Positions 26,089-34,585 of a stretch of DNA of 64,000 nucleotides are shown here, one piece after another; positions within the stretch are counted from its first letter, which is position 1; the number at the start of each line of letters is the position of its first letter. The notes beneath the pieces are model-generated. The model searched no databases, was not told where the DNA came from, and saw only the letters and a list, made by a program, of their open reading frames with translations. The translations under genes and the position numbers were made by a program. Source of the DNA: JBKQHQ01 sp052148715 (GTDB taxonomy: Bacteria > Pseudomonadota > Alphaproteobacteria > Rhizobiales > Xanthobacteraceae); assembly GCA_052148715.1 (NCBI GenBank), contig JBKQHQ010000184.1, positions 1-64,000 on the forward strand. Reading direction: 5' to 3'.

Positions 26089-27178
26089 GGCCGCGAGCGT
26101 GACCAAGGGCCTGCCGCCGGTCATTACCATCCTGTCGCCAGCGGATGGTGCCGAGGTCAAGAGTAGCGAGGTCACGGTCGAGTACACGATGCGCTTGCCG
26201 CCGGGTTTGGCCATCATCAACGTGCGCGCGACCATCGACGACCGGCCGGCAGGCGAGGGTGAGAAGGGATTGGTCCCAGTCGGCGATGACAGCCGGCTGA
26301 CGAAACGGGTGCCGGTGCCGCCCCGCGATGCCACCCTGTCTCTCATCGCGGTCACGGAGGCCGGTGTGGCGAGCGAGCCCGCGAGCATCCGCCTGCACTG
26401 GGTCGGCCCGAAGGTGCAGGCGCAGCTGCCGACGCTCTACGCGCTCGTGATCGGCATCTCCAAATATGCAGCGCCTGGCCTCAGCCTGAATTTGGCGGCC
26501 AAGGACGCTGACGATTTCGCGGCCGTGCTGATGACGCAGCAGGGCACGTTTTACCAAAAGGTCGTGGTCAAGAAGCTTACCAATGAGGAGGCGACCGAGC
26601 GCAACATCAGGCTCGGGCTGGAATGGCTGAAGGACAACGCCAAGACCCGCGAAGACCGCGCGATCCTGTTCTTCTCCGGTCACGGCGCGTCAACACCGGC
26701 GCTCACCTCTTATCTGTTGCCGCAGGATGTCGACCCGACCAAGCTCATTGCCACCGCCCTCGACAAGTCGCTCATTTTCAATGCGCTGCGCGGATTGCCC
26801 GGCAAGGTCATGGTTTTTCTCGACGCCTGTCACGCGGCGGCGGGTCTCGAAGCCGCGGGAGGCGGCCTGCGGCATCTCGACACCGTTGGGCTCGTGAACG
26901 AGCTTGCCGACGCGCAGAACGGCATTATTTCGTTCGTTTCCTCGCAGGGAAGCGAGGTTTCTTACGAGAATGCCGAGTGGAACAATGGCGCCTTCACCAA
27001 GGCCCTGGTCGACGGCCTCAGCGGCAAGGCAATCGAAGCGGGCGAGCACGAGATCCTGACCATCGACCTCTACCGATGGGTGCTCAAGCGGGTAGGCTCC
27101 CTGACGGACAAGCGCCAGACGCCGATCATGCACGGGCCGCCCAGCCTTGCGCCGTTCCCGTTGGCGTTCGTGAAATAG
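26033..27178 (+). CDS. Caspase-like peptidase domain (3' part of the frameshifted gene)
   Basis: This reading frame encodes a short Ig-like linker (VITILSPADGAEVKSSEVTV) and then a peptidase C14/caspase domain beginning VQAQLPTLYALVIGISKYAA. The catalytic pair is visible: His in LFFSGHGAST (about residue 217) and Cys in VFLDACHAAAG (about 266). The substrate-loop region SSQGSEVSYENAEWNNGAFT is also typical. There is no proper start of its own (TTG at 26033 overlaps the upstream frame) and no signal peptide, so it makes sense only as the C-terminal half of the TPR-WD40 protein. It may be expressed by frameshifting, be dead, or reflect an assembly error. Confidence 0.82.
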   Translation: MTRAKAIDQANAVAKRKHEAASVTKGLPPVITILSPADGAEVKSSEVTVEYTMRLPPGLAIINVRATIDDRPAGEGEKGLVPVGDDSRLTKRVPVPPRDATLSLIAVTEAGVASEPASIRLHWVGPKVQAQLPTLYALVIGISKYAAPGLSLNLAAKDADDFAAVLMTQQGTFYQKVVVKKLTNEEATERNIRLGLEWLKDNAKTREDRAILFFSGHGASTPALTSYLLPQDVDPTKLIATALDKSLIFNALRGLPGKVMVFLDACHAAAGLEAAGGGLRHLDTVGLVNELADAQNGIISFVSSQGSEVSYENAEWNNGAFTKALVDGLSGKAIEAGEHEILTIDLYRWVLKRVGSLTDKRQTPIMHGPPSLAPFPLAFVK

Positions 27179-27209
27179 GGGCAGCCCGAAGCAGCGATCG
27201 AGATTGAAG

Positions 27210-28538
27210 ATGTTGATCAAGCGCTACCGAAGCAACTTCGCCAAGATCGTCGGCCGGTGTCTTCTGGCCGGCCTATCCTCCCTCTTGTTGGGCGGCCCTG
27301 ACGTCGCCAATGCTCAGGAATCGCCGTTGCTGGATGCCTTGGTCGGAGGGTGGAATCATGGCGTTTCCGGGCAAAACATTGACATTCGCCGTAACGGCGA
27401 CGTGTGGCAAACGGCGGCCCCCTCGGCTCGCGTGGCGCCAACGATTGAGGCCGGGGCCAACTTTGCTTTCGAGGGCGTCGATAACAAAGGTCGTCCATAC
27501 CGCTGCGCCTACTACATCAGTTTCCTGAAGGATGGCGCGAGCAATTGGCTGATTAAGGCCCACACCGGAGAATGGCCCTGTCCTTCCGGCGAATACAAAC
27601 AGCTGGCAGGCTGGTTGAGGGCGGATCCTGCGAACGCCCCGAACGCGCTCACCTTCACGAGCAGTCAAGGTGGCTCGTCCAGTCAGTCCGACTTTACCGT
27701 ACGGCTTGTTGCCGACGGATCCGGATTCAGCTGGTCGATAGTAGGCGAGAGGCCTGATTGGTTGAGCGTCTCGCCGACTGAGGGCGACCTCTCCGCCGAT
27801 GGCTCGGCGGAAGTCAAGTTGAGCTTGCGGCCCTCGACAATACCCAAGGCGCCCGGAAGCTACGACGCGACGTTGAGATTTCGGGGCAAGTCTTCCGGAG
27901 CCCTAGGCGTTGTTCAGCGCACGATCCGTCTGGTGGTGACTGGATCAAAAACCGCAGCTGCACCTGCACCCAGCGCCACGAACGAGGAATTGACCGACGC
28001 CGGGCTGCGAGATGCAATCGACCAGTTTAATGCGCTGCTCGGGCCGGCAAGTGGAAAAGTGCGGGTGGGTCTAGAGGGGGGAAATCAGGTCAACGTCGGA
28101 CGGGACTATCGACTCGTGGCCGACACGTCGATCAATGGCCGGCTGGTCATTCTCGATGTCGATGCCGACCACAAGGTCACACTGATCTATCCGAACAAAT
28201 ATTTGGCCCAAGACGATATCGGCCGCATTGAAGCCGACGCGCGCGTAGCTATTCCCGCCGATAATTACCCTGGCGCTCTGAGAGCGTTCCGGGCCGCCGA
28301 GCCGCTCGGCAAGGGATTGCTCTTGGCCTTCGTTGCGCCGGAAGACTTTCAGGTCGACCGGATGGTCGCGAACAGGGCCTTACGCGGCAAGGGTCTGGTG
28401 CCGGTCGGCGATGGGCCGAGTTATCTGCTGAGTTTCATCGAGCAAGTAAAGGCATGGCAAAAATCGCATGGCCAAGAACCGAATGAGAAGCTGTCACAGT
28501 GGGGATTCGGGGTAACCGACTATGAAATTGTGCGCTGA
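27210..28538 (+). CDS. Secreted protein: unnamed domain + BACON-like + DUF4384
   Basis: The 442-aa protein starts at ATG 27210 (a TTG two codons earlier is an alternative) and has a Sec signal ending PDVANAQ. Residues 40-132 are the domain shared with 22143-22571 (IRRNGDVWQTAAPSARVA, AGANFAFEG, YRCAYYISFL). Residues about 145-245 look like a BACON/Ig-like fold (RPDWLSVSPTEGDLSADGSA). Residues about 285-390 match DUF4384 (YRLVADTSINGRLVILDVDA, LIYPNKY). DUF4384 occurs next to caspase-type and serine/threonine-kinase signalling proteins. It begins 31 bp after the caspase frame and is probably in its operon. Confidence 0.8.
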   Translation: MLIKRYRSNFAKIVGRCLLAGLSSLLLGGPDVANAQESPLLDALVGGWNHGVSGQNIDIRRNGDVWQTAAPSARVAPTIEAGANFAFEGVDNKGRPYRCAYYISFLKDGASNWLIKAHTGEWPCPSGEYKQLAGWLRADPANAPNALTFTSSQGGSSSQSDFTVRLVADGSGFSWSIVGERPDWLSVSPTEGDLSADGSAEVKLSLRPSTIPKAPGSYDATLRFRGKSSGALGVVQRTIRLVVTGSKTAAAPAPSATNEELTDAGLRDAIDQFNALLGPASGKVRVGLEGGNQVNVGRDYRLVADTSINGRLVILDVDADHKVTLIYPNKYLAQDDIGRIEADARVAIPADNYPGALRAFRAAEPLGKGLLLAFVAPEDFQVDRMVANRALRGKGLVPVGDGPSYLLSFIEQVKAWQKSHGQEPNEKLSQWGFGVTDYEIVR

Positions 28539-28717
28539 CGCCCTAAGCGATGCGGATAGACGTCGGGCGAACTCGGAAGGTTTAGCGGCAATCACGAAAG
28601 GGACTGGCCGCCATTCACTTGGATCGCAAAAGACCGGTGACCATCGGCGTCAGTCGTGGTCGGGCTAGCGGCTTTGGCCCGACCCGGAATGTTCGAGTTC
28701 GCTTCGAATTGGAGACT

Positions 28718-29101
28718 TTATTTGCACTGCTTGTCGAGAGCGCCAAGCATAGTACCAAATTCCTTGGCGTCACTGGATTTTTCATCCAACTCGTCAAGCC
28801 CATCCATCAGCTTGGCGTAATCGGGGCCAAGCTTCTGCCCCAAATCTTCTGCCTGTTGACCGAGACTTTGAAGCTTCTTCGCATCCTTCTTTTCGTCCAA
28901 AGTCGCCATCTGCTGATTGAGCTTCGACAAATCACAATACGTCTGTATCTTTGCTTTGTCGCCACTGATGGTCTGGACGACCTTTTGGACGTCCGCCTTG
29001 GTCGGCTTCGGCACGTTCGCTGGAGGCGCCCCCTTTTGCCCTTGCCCAAACGCTGGCATCGCGGCGAGAACGGAGATGGCAACGACAAGCTTCAGGTTCA
29101 T
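28718..29101 (-). CDS. Small secreted helical protein, unknown function
   Basis: ATG 29101 has AAGGAG seven bases upstream and gives 127 aa beginning with a Sec signal (MNLKLVVAISVLAAMPAFG). The mature protein is charged and almost wholly helical (KLNQQMATLDEKKDAKKLQS, DLGQKLGPDYAKLMDGL), with one Cys near the start (TYCDLSK) and one at the C-terminus (DKQCK), which could pair. No family recognised. It is convergent with the DUF4384 gene. Confidence 0.75.
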   Translation of the reverse strand: MNLKLVVAISVLAAMPAFGQGQKGAPPANVPKPTKADVQKVVQTISGDKAKIQTYCDLSKLNQQMATLDEKKDAKKLQSLGQQAEDLGQKLGPDYAKLMDGLDELDEKSSDAKEFGTMLGALDKQCK

Positions 29102-29498
29102 TGAATGCTCCTTGGATAACGCTTTGGCGGCTGCGGAAGCACGACACGTCATCATAGGGCACTTCGCCAGCCCGTGCAATGTTCCGGCCCAGCCGGGTGC
29201 TTTGACCGAGCCGTCGCGTGGGCCGTCGCTTAGCGGATCATTGTCCGCGCACAATGTGTCATCTCGCGACCGGATATGTCGAGGGACTGCGCCACGAATT
29301 GGGCGGGCGTTACGTCGATTTCTTGATTGCGCGGAAAATCGGTCGCATTGTGGACAAGCGACCTGAACTTCGAATTTCCCTTTGATGACTCATGTGTCAT
29401 CGCGGTCGGCGGACAAAATCCATGGGCTCGGAGGCGTAAATCGCACTTGCCGAGCTGGTAAGCGAGCGATGGGTATTGTCACCAACTAGAGGACCAAT
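29102..29498. promoter_or_regulatory. Divergent intergenic region, 397 bp
   Basis: No gene is supported. It lies between the leftward small secreted protein and the rightward membrane protein and so should contain both promoters. An AGAGGA ribosome site near 29488 precedes the GTG start at 29499. Confidence 0.45.
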
Positions 29499-30461
29499 GT
29501 GGCGGATCGATCGACACGTCGGCGCGAAGATCGCCGGGGGCCCCCCGTCCTGCCGTTCTTCTTGTGGATATGGCTCGCGCATCTCGACGTAAAGTTCTGG
29601 TTCTTGACAGCACCGGCAGCGATCGCACTGGCGATGGTCGGCTGGCACGGCGCCGATTGGCTCGGCGGACTACGTTGGGCCGCGTTTGCTGCTGCCGCGC
29701 TCTTGGCGCTGCCGTTTCCGGCCGCGGCGTTGGTACTCGTCATCCGTAAAATCGACGCGGATGCCCACTGGCGGGCGCTTGATTGCGACGAAACCATCGC
29801 CGGCCTGCAGCTGCCCGCGGGCAGCCGGATTCGCTTCCACGACAAAGCCCACACCCGCGTTGATTCGATTGATCTGCCGCGCGTTACGGACATTCTGGGC
29901 ATGCGCCTGGTGGGAAGCCTGAAACGGTACGATAAATGGCGCGATGTCGATCAGGTTTGGAGCGGCACTCTTGCTGAGGATCAACCAGTCAATGGTTTGC
30001 CGTGCCATGCCCGTGCTGTCCTATTCGAAAAGGACACCTTCGTTTTCGACAAGGATGGCATCGTTCAACGATGCACGCTCGCTGCACATGACCTGCTTGG
30101 ATTGAAGTTGCCGCCCCGCACCACGGTGTTGGAACGTGGCAACGACAGCAAGCCTTGGAGACTGCTGCTGCCGCCCGATGCGGGTCTTTACATTCCGGCA
30201 CTTGCAACGATGGCGCCTCCTGGCGTCACGCTTTTGGTGGCGAATGATGGGCGGTTAGAGGGAATCAGCTCGGGACACGGGCAGACGATCGTCGTGCGCG
30301 GCGTCCCGTTGAACAGTGCGAACTTCCATTTTCAGGGCGAGCAAATCGTCTCGGAGCTCGCGGAGCCCGCTTTCGTCGCCAGCGAGATGCGGCAAGCCGG
30401 CACTGGAGTCCGGATCGATCTGCATACTGGAACGCTTCAGTTTTGGACGCCTGATGCCTGA
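29499..30461 (+). CDS. Membrane-anchored protein of unknown function
   Basis: The 320-aa protein starts at GTG 29499. The first 85 residues include two hydrophobic segments (PFFLWIWLAHLDVKFWFL onward, and LRWAAFAAAALLALPFPAAA) after a basic tail, so it is anchored in the inner membrane. The remaining 235 residues are beta-rich, with repeated strand patterns such as PAGSRIRFHDKAHTRVDSID, VLFEKDTFVFDKDGIVQRC and VTLLVANDGRLEGIS, arranged like successive right-handed beta turns. That pattern resembles antitoxin-like or MORN-like surface repeats but I do not recognise a named family. Function unknown. Confidence 0.65.
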   Translation: MADRSTRRREDRRGPPVLPFFLWIWLAHLDVKFWFLTAPAAIALAMVGWHGADWLGGLRWAAFAAAALLALPFPAAALVLVIRKIDADAHWRALDCDETIAGLQLPAGSRIRFHDKAHTRVDSIDLPRVTDILGMRLVGSLKRYDKWRDVDQVWSGTLAEDQPVNGLPCHARAVLFEKDTFVFDKDGIVQRCTLAAHDLLGLKLPPRTTVLERGNDSKPWRLLLPPDAGLYIPALATMAPPGVTLLVANDGRLEGISSGHGQTIVVRGVPLNSANFHFQGEQIVSELAEPAFVASEMRQAGTGVRIDLHTGTLQFWTPDA

Positions 30462-30636
30462 CAGCGCGTTTCGGATCAATCCTGTCCGAGGGCGGCAATC
30501 CAAGGAGACACTGCCGGGATATCGCAGGCCCCCAGATGCCATGCGAAGCTTTCGGATTGAATTATCGTTTGGTACCGTGCCAAGAGCGAACAGACCCGCC
30601 GCTTCGGATCAGCATCCCTCGATCGCAACGGTGGGG

Positions 30637-31383
30637 CTATTTGCCGGGCTGGGCTGCAGCCCCTTGTTGACTCTCAAGCTGCTTCTTGACGGCTTCCGCG
30701 CGCTTCTGCAGCTCGTCTTGCATCTTCTTCTGCTGCGCTTCGATCACCTTCGGGTCGGTGGGCGGTCCGTCAAGGGTCTTGCCGAATTCCTCCAGCGGAA
30801 GCGGTAGATTGATGAACTCGCCCGCCACGCTGATGCCTTGCACCCAGAGGCTTTTTCCGTTCTTCAATTGATTGATGACGTCCGGCGTCGCTTCGAAATC
30901 GGCCTCGCAGCCATTAGCGAAGCAGAGTGTATACGGCCTGCCTTCCGTATCAGATGTCATGTTGGCGAGCCTGACCTGATCGACCATGACACGGGTGCCG
31001 CGCTGAAGCTGCACGGCAAGCGGCAACGTTACACGCAACGCGTTCGGCAGGCCCTGAGGTTGGATCAGCCACGCGGAGACGACCGGCTGGCCCGTTTCGA
31101 GGCGTCCCTCCCTGCCGGTCAAGCAGACCTCCTTGGCGCTCGCCTCCTTCACTTTCGGACAGATCTTAGTCCAAGGCGAATAGACAAGCTTAAGTTGCTG
31201 ATCCTGCGCCGGCGCAGCGGCCTGTTGCGGTGCAGGCGCCGCTGCCGGGGGCTTAGCTGCCGGTGCCGCCGCAGGAGCCTTCGGCGCTGGCGTTTGTGCA
31301 TTGGCTGCGGCGACAATCAGAACGGTGAGCACCGTCGTGAGCGCTCGGCCCGCCGGTCGAGCGCGTGCGATCCGATATTTCAT
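30637..31383 (-). CDS. Invasion-associated locus B (IalB) family protein
   Basis: The start is ATG 31383; 248 aa. A signal peptide (LTTVLTVLIVAAANA) leads into an Ala/Pro-rich low-complexity linker (about residues 30-60). The IalB domain follows: SPWTKICPKVKEASAKEVCL, PLAVQLQRGTRVMVDQ, TLCFANGCEADFEATPDVIN and GKSLWVQGIS. Four conserved Cys residues suggest two disulfides. A charged helical tail (QQKKMQDELQKRAEAVKKQ) ends the protein. IalB proteins are periplasmic, first noted in Bartonella, but are common in non-pathogenic Hyphomicrobiales, so no virulence role is implied. Confidence 0.88.
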   Translation of the reverse strand: MKYRIARARPAGRALTTVLTVLIVAAANAQTPAPKAPAAAPAAKPPAAAPAPQQAAAPAQDQQLKLVYSPWTKICPKVKEASAKEVCLTGREGRLETGQPVVSAWLIQPQGLPNALRVTLPLAVQLQRGTRVMVDQVRLANMTSDTEGRPYTLCFANGCEADFEATPDVINQLKNGKSLWVQGISVAGEFINLPLPLEEFGKTLDGPPTDPKVIEAQQKKMQDELQKRAEAVKKQLESQQGAAAQPGK

Positions 31384-31716
31384 GACAAGCGGTCCCCCCT
31401 TGCTCGCCGTTGAGCGGCTGATGCCGGTTCGAAGTATCGCCCTCAGGTTCCGTGTCGTCGTCAATTGAAGCAATACCGTGACACCGTCGGATAGGCAAAC
31501 TCACTCAACCGGGCGGGGTGGATTCCTGTTGATAAGCACGAGCATACCGTTTCGACACGAAATCTCCCCCGAGCGAGTGAAGAAGCTTTTGCGCGACATG
31601 GCTCAAGCATCGATGCGGACGGTGTGCCGGGCCCGCCCTCAGATCCCGAGCAAACTTGGACGGACCACCGCGAGACGGCTAAGAGGCGTCATTACCTGTT
31701 CGGCAAGGAAACCCCA
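31384..31716. promoter_or_regulatory. Divergent intergenic region, 333 bp
   Basis: No gene is supported. It separates the leftward IalB gene from the rightward small secreted protein. AAGGAA seven bases before ATG 31717 is the ribosome site of the latter. Confidence 0.45.
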
Positions 31717-32130
31717 ATGACACGCGTAGCTCTGCTGATTTCGGCGCTTGGGTGTGCCCTCCCCAATCCCGCCGCCGCCAAGGACCCTGGCCAGGAGTCC
31801 TACATGATCCGGATGCTCATATGCGAGGGCCCCGACGCCAAGATGGAGGTGTATGTGCCGCAGTCGATTGAGACGAGCGATGTCGTGCTCACGCGCGCGC
31901 TGACCCACCCCGTCATAGGCTCTTATACGCTCGATCTGACTGGGGCGAACAAGGGCAAGGTGCTAGAACCCGTGAAAGTCTCCCTTACTGCCGATAAGAG
32001 GGCGGTTATTATCGACCAGTATACGCGCAGGCTGCCGCCCACGCGCATTCCGGTCAGCGGCGGCATCGTTGACTTTGATCAGCGATTCGGCACCGGGGCC
32101 AAATGCGGTCCGTTCAGGGCGCAGGAGTGA
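31717..32130 (+). CDS. Small secreted protein, unknown function
   Basis: ATG 31717 has AAGGAA upstream and gives 137 aa. A Sec signal (MTRVALLISALGCALPNPAAA) is followed by a compact, probably beta-rich domain (YMIRMLICEGPDAKMEVYVP, GSYTLDLTGANKGKVLEPVK, LPPTRIPVSGGIVDFDQRFG) with two Cys. No named family is recognised. A longer upstream frame adds 31 residues without a signal peptide and is rejected as the start. Confidence 0.7.
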   Translation: MTRVALLISALGCALPNPAAAKDPGQESYMIRMLICEGPDAKMEVYVPQSIETSDVVLTRALTHPVIGSYTLDLTGANKGKVLEPVKVSLTADKRAVIIDQYTRRLPPTRIPVSGGIVDFDQRFGTGAKCGPFRAQE

Positions 32131-32298
32131 CGGCGCACGATCGGTGCGACCTGGACGATTAGACGGAGGTGCGTCAAACGAGTTGTGCGAAGCGCTTCAT
32201 GAAGCAATGCGTCATTCCGAACGGCTCTCGCCGCCGAGTTTGGGCAACGAGAACGGCTTGCGATTGATCCGATTGAAAAGCCCGTCCGGCCTCTCGTC

Positions 32299-32355
32299 GA
32301 GGACGGCACCCACGACGAGCTGATCAACGCCGGCGGTCGCTACGCCTGGGGTTGA
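32299..32355 (+). pseudogene. Possible C-terminal relic of an ABC exporter ATPase
   Basis: The frame reads EDGTHDELINAGGRYAWG and then stops. This matches the very C-terminus of MsbA-type exporter ATPases (typically EEGTHxELLxxGGxYA). Nothing upstream in any frame looks like the rest of the ATPase. The match is short, so it could be chance. Confidence 0.35.
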
Positions 32356-32360
32356 GCAGC

Positions 32361-33542
32361 TCAGAAGTAGGGTAGGTGAGGGTCCTGGGGCAGACCCAAC
32401 TCCAGGCGGCCAAAATGTGAATACATATTTTCCGCGTTCACGCTGATGTGCATGGATGAGAAGTGGATATCGCGCCAGGCCCGTTGGATAGGATGGGACT
32501 CGGCAAAACCTGCGGTCCCGCTCATCGAGATTAGGGCATCGATGGCAGCCACCGAGAGCTCCGCGCCCCGCGTATAGTCGCGCATGGACCGAGCTCGCAC
32601 CGCGAACGACGGAGGCGTCGCCGCCTCCGCTGCTTCCACCGCCCGCCGCAACAGCAATTCGGCGGCATCAAGATCAGCCGCAGTGCGGGCGAGCTGGACC
32701 TGGATGCTCGTGCGCTCGGCGACGGAAACACCGCCCGGCCCCTTGCGGACCTTTGTCCATTCGCGGAAGTGCTCATAGGCGCCTTGCGCTGCGCCCACCA
32801 TCGGGGTGACGAAACTAAGCGGGGCGTAGGAGATGAAGGGCGTGCGAAAGATGCGGCTCGCGTGCAGCGCTCCACCCGGCCCTTTGCCCTCGCGCAGATC
32901 CGACAGTCGCAAGGTCCGGCTCTTGGGCACGAAAGCATTCTCGGTGACGATGGTATTGCTGCCGGTGCCGCGCATGCCGACGGTGAACCAGGTATCGACG
33001 ACCTTATAATCGCTCGACGGGATCAGGAAAAAGGTCCATTCCGGCTCGCCGCCCGCGTCGACCATGCCGCCCACAAAGACCCACGAGCAGTGCCCGACGC
33101 CGCTCGCGAACGGCGATTGGCCCGAGACGCGGTAGCCTCCGTCCTCCGGGACGATCCGGGTGACCGGCATAAAGGAAGCGGCGATGGCTATGTCCGGCCC
33201 GTCGGCCCACACCGCCTTCTGTGCCTCTTCGGGAAACTGGCCGATGCAATGCGGGTGGTGGATCAGGAGGCTCGCGCACCACCCGTGCGAAGCGTCAGCT
33301 TTGCTGATCTCGCGCACCACCTCGAACCAGGTGTCGAAGCCGAGCCCGTAACCGCCGAACTGGGGCGGGATCAGGATTCGGACGATGCCGGCGTCGATCA
33401 GCTCTTGGATCGACTCGGGGGGGATCCGCCGTCCCTCCTCCGCTGCCTCGGCGCGCTTCCGGAATCCCGGAATAAGTCCCTGGACGCGATCGATGATTTG
33501 TTGCTTCGTCGCTGTCTGACCGGAGCTTGCGGTGCTGGACAT
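32361..33542 (-). CDS. Acyl-CoA dehydrogenase-fold flavin monooxygenase (HsaA/DszC-like)
   Basis: ATG 33542 has GGGAGG upstream and gives 393 aa. The fold is that of acyl-CoA dehydrogenases, but the motifs fit the group D two-component monooxygenases: SKADASHGWCASLLIHHPH, YRVSGQSPFASGVGHCSWV and the C-terminal GTAGFAESHPIQRAWRDIHF. The catalytic-base Glu of true dehydrogenases is not in its usual context. Such enzymes hydroxylate aromatic or sterol-derived rings using reduced flavin from a partner reductase, which is absent from the window. It is the last gene of the minus-strand Liv operon, 14 bp after livM. Confidence 0.84.
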   Translation of the reverse strand: MSSTASSGQTATKQQIIDRVQGLIPGFRKRAEAAEEGRRIPPESIQELIDAGIVRILIPPQFGGYGLGFDTWFEVVREISKADASHGWCASLLIHHPHCIGQFPEEAQKAVWADGPDIAIAASFMPVTRIVPEDGGYRVSGQSPFASGVGHCSWVFVGGMVDAGGEPEWTFFLIPSSDYKVVDTWFTVGMRGTGSNTIVTENAFVPKSRTLRLSDLREGKGPGGALHASRIFRTPFISYAPLSFVTPMVGAAQGAYEHFREWTKVRKGPGGVSVAERTSIQVQLARTAADLDAAELLLRRAVEAAEAATPPSFAVRARSMRDYTRGAELSVAAIDALISMSGTAGFAESHPIQRAWRDIHFSSMHISVNAENMYSHFGRLELGLPQDPHLPYF

Positions 33543-33555
33543 CGGGCGTTCCTCC

Positions 33556-34584
33556 CTATTGCTCGGACGGGCCCTCCGACGGCACAAGCGCCAGGCGCCG
33601 GCCGACTGGGAAAAGCTGCAGGTCGTAGCGTTGGATGACCCAGCCCCAAATCCCAAAGGGCGCCTTCAGCATCACCGCGATGGCGATGGCGCCCATCAGG
33701 ATCAAATAGATCGAGCCGAAATCGGCCAAGAGCTCGCGCAGGATAATATAGACCAGCATGCCGATGAACGGCCCTTCGATGGTGCCGATGCCGCCGATCA
33801 CGACCATGAAAATCACCACGACCGTCCAATCGTTGACGCTGAACCCGGCCTCGGGCGAGATGCGGAGCTTTTGCAGGAAGATCAGCCCGCCGACGAGCCC
33901 GGTGCACGCGGCGGTCACGAGATAGACGATGAATTTGGTCCGGAATGTGTCGACCCCGAGGCTGGCGGATGCCGGCTCCGAATCGCGGATCGCCGTTAGT
34001 GCAAGCCCGTGGCGCGATCGCAGCACCAGATAAACGATTGCGCATATCAGGATCGAGGCGGCAAGCGTCATGAGATACAGCATTGCATCGCGGGTCGAGC
34101 GGTCGGGCGAGATCTGGCGCAGGATCGAAGGCGTGAGCGACAGGCCCGAGCCGGCGCCGAGCACCGCGATCAGGCTGGCAGCCAACGCGAACACCTCGGA
34201 AACGACCCAGGTGCCGACCGCAAAATACGCGCCGCGAAGTCGAAACACCGCGAATGCGACCGGGATTGACAAGAGCCCGGCGAACGCTACGGCAATCAGC
34301 AGACTGAGATAGACGTTGATGTCGAGCTCGCCGGTCAAATAGAACAGCGCGTAGGCGCCGAGACCGACATAAGCCTGTTGGCCGACAGATACGAGGCCGG
34401 CGTAGCCGGCGAGCAGATTCCAGAGCTGCGCCAGCGCCAGGTAGTAGGCCATCTCGGCTATGAGCCGCATCGTGCCGGCATCGCCCCACCACGGCAGCGC
34501 CACGAGCGCGGCGAGCACGGCCAGCGCCACAACGGCAAAGACGCGACTGGCCTTGCTTGCGCGCTCGACCCGGACGGGCTCCAT
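33556..34584 (-). CDS. Liv-type ABC permease (LivM-like)
   Basis: The 342-aa inner-membrane protein has LWNLLAGYAGLVSVGQQAYVG near residues 54-74, the LivM hallmark, and the coupling-helix motif RDSEPASASLGVDTFRTK. It begins one base after the LivH stop, so the two permease genes are tightly coupled. Confidence 0.9.
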   Translation of the reverse strand: MEPVRVERASKASRVFAVVALAVLAALVALPWWGDAGTMRLIAEMAYYLALAQLWNLLAGYAGLVSVGQQAYVGLGAYALFYLTGELDINVYLSLLIAVAFAGLLSIPVAFAVFRLRGAYFAVGTWVVSEVFALAASLIAVLGAGSGLSLTPSILRQISPDRSTRDAMLYLMTLAASILICAIVYLVLRSRHGLALTAIRDSEPASASLGVDTFRTKFIVYLVTAACTGLVGGLIFLQKLRISPEAGFSVNDWTVVVIFMVVIGGIGTIEGPFIGMLVYIILRELLADFGSIYLILMGAIAIAVMLKAPFGIWGWVIQRYDLQLFPVGRRLALVPSEGPSEQ

Positions 34585-34585
34585 G

